From assembly GCF_900100275.1 (NCBI RefSeq), contig NZ_FNET01000012.1:124001-188000 (forward strand): a stretch of DNA of 64,000 bases, read 5' to 3'. Source of the DNA: Lentzea albidocapillata subsp. violacea. GTDB lineage: Bacteria; Actinomycetota; Actinomycetes; Mycobacteriales; Pseudonocardiaceae. The position numbers were made by a program, and so were the translations under genes. A model generated the notes under the pieces. It was not told the origin of the DNA. It did not search any database and was given only the letters and a program-made list of their open reading frames with translations. Below are positions 58,759-64,000 of this stretch, in pieces (the stretch's first letter is position 1; the number at the start of each line of letters is the position of its first letter).

Positions 58759-59619
58759 TCAGAGGATCTTGCTGAGGTGCGCAAGGCTGCGCGCGGTGTC
58801 CCTTAGTGGCGTGTCCACCGGACTTCCGTCCTTGAGCCGGGTGTCCTGCTCAAGCACGAACCAACCGGTGTAGCCCGCCTCTTGAACGAGCTTCACCAGT
58901 GCTTCCACGTCCACGTCGCCGTCCCCGAGCGGCACGTAGATGCCCTGTTCCACGGCATCGGTGTAACTGAGTTCGCCGCTGCGCACCTTCGCCGCGATCT
59001 CGTCACGCACGTCCTTGAGGTGCACGTGACCGATCCGGTCCGGGTAGCGGCGCGCCAGCTCGACCGGGTCCGTGCCACCGATGAGGAGGTGGCCGGTGTC
59101 CAGGCAGAGCTGGAGATCGGAGTCCGCGAGGAACCTGTCGACCTCCGCCTCCCGCTCGACGTGGGTGCCCACGTGCGGGTGCAGCACGGTGTCGAGGCCG
59201 TGCTTTGCGGCGATCTCACGGATCTTCGCGCAGGTGGCGACGAGCGTGTTCCACTCGTCGTCGGTGAGCTTCGGTGTCTCGTCGTAGCCGTCGAGACCGG
59301 TCGCGGCGGCGAGTACGAGCACCTCGGCGCCGCCGGCCTTGAGGATCGCGGCCACCCGGTCGGCTTCGTCCAGAGTGGACTGGACGTCGGTGTGCAGGGT
59401 GACCGCGAGGAAGCCGCCGACCAGGGTGAGGTCGTGGCTGTTCAGGAGAGTCTTGAGCTGTTCGGGGTCGGCCGGGAGGTAGTCGGGCGGGCCGAGTTCC
59501 GTGGCGGCGAGGCCCAGGGAGTGCATCTCGGCGAGAACCGTGTCCGAGGGCAGGACGTTGCCCCAGCCCGGCACCTCGCACACGCCCCAGGAGATCGGTG
59601 CCCCAGCGATCTTCGCCAT
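58759..59619 (-). CDS. iolE: inosose dehydratase/isomerase family protein
   Basis: This 286-residue AP-endonuclease-2 TIM barrel begins with the IolE-like APISWGVCEVPGWGN and has the metal ligands in HPHVGTHVE and CLDTGHLLIGG. It dehydrates 2-keto-myo-inositol; IolI-type isomerase is the alternative. Confidence 0.87.
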   Translation of the reverse strand: MAKIAGAPISWGVCEVPGWGNVLPSDTVLAEMHSLGLAATELGPPDYLPADPEQLKTLLNSHDLTLVGGFLAVTLHTDVQSTLDEADRVAAILKAGGAEVLVLAAATGLDGYDETPKLTDDEWNTLVATCAKIREIAAKHGLDTVLHPHVGTHVEREAEVDRFLADSDLQLCLDTGHLLIGGTDPVELARRYPDRIGHVHLKDVRDEIAAKVRSGELSYTDAVEQGIYVPLGDGDVDVEALVKLVQEAGYTGWFVLEQDTRLKDGSPVDTPLRDTARSLAHLSKIL

Positions 59620-59621
59620 GC

Positions 59622-60617
59622 CTAGTTCCCCTCGATCCGCACCGGTGCGCCACTGCGGCGCGACTGCTCACACGCTTCAGCCAGACGGAGGCTGATCAAA
59701 CTCTCTCGCGCCGGCGACGGGTTCGCGACCTCGCCCTTGATGACCTGCGTGAACAGGTTCATCTCGTTGACGTACGCGCGGTGGAAGCGCTCCGGGAAGC
59801 CTGGGTAGGCGTCCGGTCCGGCGACGTGGCCGCCCGGCTCCAGCGAGTTCAGCGGGGTGCGTGGGTCGACGCCCGCGACCAGCGAGTCCTTGCTGCCGAG
59901 CACCTCGATGCGGTGGTCGTAGCCGACCGGGTCGTGCCGTCCGCCGGCCAGTGTGGCGTGCGCGCCGCCCGCGAACTTCAGCATCACGACGGCGTTGTCC
60001 ACGTCGTCGGCGTCCGCGAACGCCTGGTGCACCAGCACGGAACCGCTCGCGTAGACCTCGACGACCGGCTCGCCGACGAGCCACGGCACGCAGTCGAGGT
60101 CGTGGATCAGCAGGTCGCGGAAGATGCCACCGGAGGCGGGCAGGTAGGAGAAGTCCGGCGGGTTCGCGTCGTTGCCGACCGCCCTGACCAGGTAGACGTC
60201 GCCGACCTCGCCCGCGCGGATGCGGCGGTTGAGCTCGTAGATGGCCGGGTCGAACCGGCGCTGGAAGCCCACGAGCACCTCGACGCCGGACTTCTCGACG
60301 TCCGCGATCAGCGCGGCCATCTCGGCGACGTCGCTCGCGATCGGCTTCTCGCACAACGTGGGGACGCCCTTCGCGATGGCCGCGCGGAGCATCTCGGGGT
60401 GTGTGTTCGTCGGGGTGGCGAGCAGCACGCCGTCGACGTTGTCCAGCAGCGTGCCGAGGTCGTCGACCGCCTTGGTCCCGGCGAGTTCCGCCGACGCCTG
60501 CGCTGCCCTGCCAGGCACCGGGTCGAAGAGGAGCACCTCGTCGACTCGATCCAGTGCGGCGAGGTTGGTCGCATGCATGGTGCCGATCCTGCCGACACCC
60601 GCTACTCCGATCCGCAT
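59622..60617 (-). CDS. iolG: myo-inositol 2-dehydrogenase (Gfo/Idh)
   Basis: This 331-residue oxidoreductase has the NAD motif GVAGVGRIGTMHA at residues 3-15, the EKP motif CEKPIASD and the DLLIHDLDCVPWLVG active-site helix. It oxidises inositol to scyllo-inosose. It is the first gene of the nine-gene leftward iol operon, facing lacI. Confidence 0.93.
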   Translation of the reverse strand: MRIGVAGVGRIGTMHATNLAALDRVDEVLLFDPVPGRAAQASAELAGTKAVDDLGTLLDNVDGVLLATPTNTHPEMLRAAIAKGVPTLCEKPIASDVAEMAALIADVEKSGVEVLVGFQRRFDPAIYELNRRIRAGEVGDVYLVRAVGNDANPPDFSYLPASGGIFRDLLIHDLDCVPWLVGEPVVEVYASGSVLVHQAFADADDVDNAVVMLKFAGGAHATLAGGRHDPVGYDHRIEVLGSKDSLVAGVDPRTPLNSLEPGGHVAGPDAYPGFPERFHRAYVNEMNLFTQVIKGEVANPSPARESLISLRLAEACEQSRRSGAPVRIEGN

Positions 60618-60649
60618 CGCAGGTTTCCCCTGTTCTTGACCGAGATGTG

Positions 60650-60680
60650 TTAGAGCGCTCTATTGGTTGGAGCGCTCTAA
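60650..60680. promoter_or_regulatory. paired LacI-type operators in the iol divergent promoter
   Basis: TTAGAGCGCTCTAT (60650-60663) and TTGGAGCGCTCTAA (60667-60680) share the palindrome core GAGCGCTC, centres 17 bp apart. Central CG palindromes of this kind are typical LacI-family targets. Both lie between iolG and lacI. Confidence 0.8.
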
Positions 60681-60727
60681 CCCTGTAACTTCTGCCACAA
60701 GGTGTCAAGAGGGGAGGTGGTTGCGAA

Positions 60728-61725
60728 GTGGTCAGGCCGACGATGGAGGACGTCGCTCTGCGTGCGGGCGTGTCCCGTGCACTGGTGTCCCTGGTGATGC
60801 GGGGTTCACCCAAGGTGAGCGAGATGCGACGCAGCGCAGTATTGAAAGCCGCGGAGGAGCTGGGGTACTCGCCGCACGCCATGGCGCGATCGCTGGCCTC
60901 GCGCACGTCGACCGTTCTCGGCGTGATGGTGTCCGACCTGCACAACGCGTTCTTCGCGGAGGTCGTGGACGGCATCGACGAGGTGGCGCGCGAGCAGGGG
61001 TTCGACATCATCATCAACACCGGCGGCCGCTCTCCCGCCCGTGAGCGCCGGGCCCTGGAGTCGCTGCTGTCCTTCCGCCCCGCCGGACTGATCCTGCTGT
61101 CGCCCGTCGTGCCGGCGACCGCCATCGGCAAAGCCGCCGAACAGCTTCCGGTCGTGCTCGTGGCCCGGTCGTCGCGGGTGTCCACTGTGGATACCGTGAA
61201 CGACGACGGGGAGACGGGGGCACGACTTGCGGTCGATCACCTCGTTTCGTTGGGGCACAAGCGCATTGCGCATTTAGACGGCGGCGAAGGCACTCAGGCC
61301 GGGCCTCGGCGGCGTGGGTACGTCGCCGCGATGGAAGCCCACGGACTCGTGCCGCAGGTTGTGTCGTCCGAGTACACGGACGCGGCCGGCGCGCGGGCGA
61401 TTCGCGCGCTGCTCACCGACGATGCACTGCCTACGGCCATCCTGTCCTGCAACGACTTCAACGCCGTCGGCGCGATCTCCGCTTTGGAGGACGCCGGGCT
61501 GCGCGTGCCGTCCGATGTGTCCGTTGTGGGGTACGACAACACCTCGCTGGCGGCTTTGCGCCACGTCTCGTTGACCACGATCGACCAGCCCCGTGCCGAG
61601 TTCGGCCGGTTGGCCGCCGACGCGCTTCTGCAGCGCGTCCGTGAAGAGCGCACCGAACCCGTGCGCCATCTCCTCAACCCCTCGCTCGTAGTCCGCAACA
61701 CGACAGCTCCCCCAGGAGGACAGCG

Positions 61726-61729
<4 letters not shown>
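60728..61729 (+). CDS. LacI-family regulator of the inositol locus
   Basis: This 333-residue repressor has the helix-turn-helix MEDVALRAGVSRALVSLVM and a periplasmic-binding-like sensor domain. GTG start with GGGGAGG upstream. Codon 183 (61274-61276) is TTA, a rare leucine codon. It overlaps mmsA. Confidence 0.92.
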
Positions 61730-63219
<1,490 letters not shown>

Positions 63220-63285
63220 AAATCGGGGAGATCTCGTCCCGTCGCACCACCTACCCGGTGTACCACGACGGAAAGGGGTATCCCC

Positions 63286-63828
63286 ATGATCAACCGACGA
63301 CAGGCCATCGGCGCGGCGGCCACGCTCGCCGTGGCCACCGCCGCCACCCAGCTCGTCACACCGGGCACCGCGCTCGCGGCGCAGACGGGCTGGGCCTCCT
63401 GCCCGAAGTGCCAGTCGCTGTGGTGGCCGAACACGCCGTACGCGATCCCGTGCCGGGCCGGAGGCCACCACACGAAGGACGGCAGCTTCAGCTACCAGGT
63501 GAAGGTGCAGTCCGACGGCGGCGCCGGGCAGAACGACTGGCGGTCGTGCGCGGCCTGCCAGTGCCTGTGGTGGTCCGGCGGCACGGCCGGGCGCTGCGCC
63601 GGCGACCCCAACGGGCACCGGATCTCCAGCTACGCCATCGGCAAGTCCTGGTACTACCTGGTGGAGTTCGAGCCGCAGTTCCCGAGCGAGCGGCACCAAC
63701 GCGGCTGGCGTTCGTGTGCGAACTGCAGCGTGCTCTTCTTCACCCCCGTCGGCGGCCCGAACGGCCGGTGCGCGAGCGGCGGCCGGCACGAGCCGGTCGG
63801 ATCGTGGAAGTACCTGCTGAGGTACTGA
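63286..63828 (+). CDS. Tat-like secreted protein with three Cys-rich repeats
   Basis: This 180-residue protein starts with NRRQAIGAAATL (twin arginines) and a signal ending ALA. The mature part has three units: W36-xSCxxC...C56...GGH; W85-xSCxxC...C104...GH; W141-xSCxxC...C162...GRH. Each resembles a small Cys3-His metal site. ATG 63286 follows AAAGGGG. Function unknown. Confidence 0.8.
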   Translation: MINRRQAIGAAATLAVATAATQLVTPGTALAAQTGWASCPKCQSLWWPNTPYAIPCRAGGHHTKDGSFSYQVKVQSDGGAGQNDWRSCAACQCLWWSGGTAGRCAGDPNGHRISSYAIGKSWYYLVEFEPQFPSERHQRGWRSCANCSVLFFTPVGGPNGRCASGGRHEPVGSWKYLLRY

Positions 63829-63835
63829 GATCGAC

Positions 63836-63864
63836 GAGGCCGCGGGCATCCAGCCCGCGGCCTC
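63836..63864. terminator. hairpin terminator, 12-bp stem
   Basis: GAGGCCGCGGGC (63836-63847) and GCCCGCGGCCTC (63853-63864), five-base loop, between convergent genes. Confidence 0.88.
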
Positions 63865-63870
63865 CCGGCG

Positions 63871-64000
63871 TCACGGCCTGCGGACGTAGGCGACACCGAA
63901 GTCCGAGTCCGCCGGGAGTCCCGCCTGGTCGAAGCAGCGAACGGTCAGCCAGACGTTGCGGGCGGGCACCCCGTAAGAGTTCAACCCGATCGCCGTGCAC
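63871..64000 (-). CDS. C-terminal fragment of a secreted actinobacterial protein (partial)
   Basis: The leftward frame ending at the TGA (63871-63873) reads ...NSYGVPARNVWLTVRCFDQ... and ends FGVAYVRRP. This V(x)VxCF(D)xxGxPxDSxF pattern recurs as a repeat in secreted actinobacterial proteins. About 42 residues are inside the window; the rest lies beyond. Confidence 0.6.
   Translation of the reverse strand, partial: CTAIGLNSYGVPARNVWLTVRCFDQAGLPADSDFGVAYVRRP

Overview
The window is high-GC, densely coded actinomycete DNA. An RsiG-type anti-sigma factor (aerial-mycelium regulation), a DUF3073 gene, a DasR-type operator on a chitinase gene, rare TTA codons and many GTG/TTG starts suggest a filamentous actinobacterium, most plausibly of the Pseudonocardiales (Lentzea/Saccharothrix-like). 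That placement is inference from gene content and was not computed.

Layout. (1) 1-9.4 kb is mostly core genome: a nitrobindin-like heme protein, a 654-bp non-coding tract with repeated palindromic operators leading into 5-oxoprolinase subunits pxpB-pxpC, a secreted GH18 chitinase, pabC, a Nur-like Fur regulator, ygfZ, a BKACE-family enzyme and rsiG. (2) About 9.5-48.1 kb is a large glycosylated aromatic polyketide (type II PKS) biosynthetic cluster. (3) 48.1-51.3 kb returns to ordinary genes: a conserved hypothetical protein, DUF3073, an old yellow enzyme and a pentapeptide-repeat membrane protein. (4) 51.4-63.2 kb is a complete myo-inositol uptake and catabolism locus (iolD-iolB-aldolase-iolC-ABC transporter-iolE-iolG, with divergent lacI-mmsA). 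(5) The right end has a small secreted cysteine-repeat protein and the C-terminus of another secreted protein.

The polyketide cluster has a KSalpha/CLF/ACP minimal PKS, three cyclases (TcmI type, cupin TcmJ type, TcmN type), a ketoreductase fused in frame to the TcmN-type cyclase, two ABM quinone-forming monooxygenases, an anthrone-oxygenase-like membrane protein, a Ddn-like reductase, four FAD aromatic hydroxylases, two P450s, a BBE-type oxidase, two aglycone methyltransferases, and an asparagine-synthetase-like amide synthase whose catalytic Cys2 is Ser. A seven-gene operon supplies and attaches a deoxysugar (2,3-dehydratase, 2,3-reductase, 3,5-epimerase, 4-ketoreductase, TylF-type O-methyltransferase, glycosyltransferase, and a Nudix hydrolase). 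This combination of cyclases, KR and ABM enzymes is typical of pentangular polyphenol pathways. The inferred product is an oxidised, probably amidated, pentangular aromatic polyketide bearing an O-methylated 2,6-dideoxyhexose.

Control of the cluster: a single SARP-NB-ARC regulator is encoded inside it. Five cluster promoters share a TTCA-N6-TTCGAG-like direct repeat at about 10- or 21-bp spacing, proposed here as the SARP target. Strong hairpins separate most transcription units. The cluster appears to sit inside a block of genes (Nur/YgfZ/RsiG on one side, DUF3073 on the other) that lie close together in many actinobacteria as I recall them.
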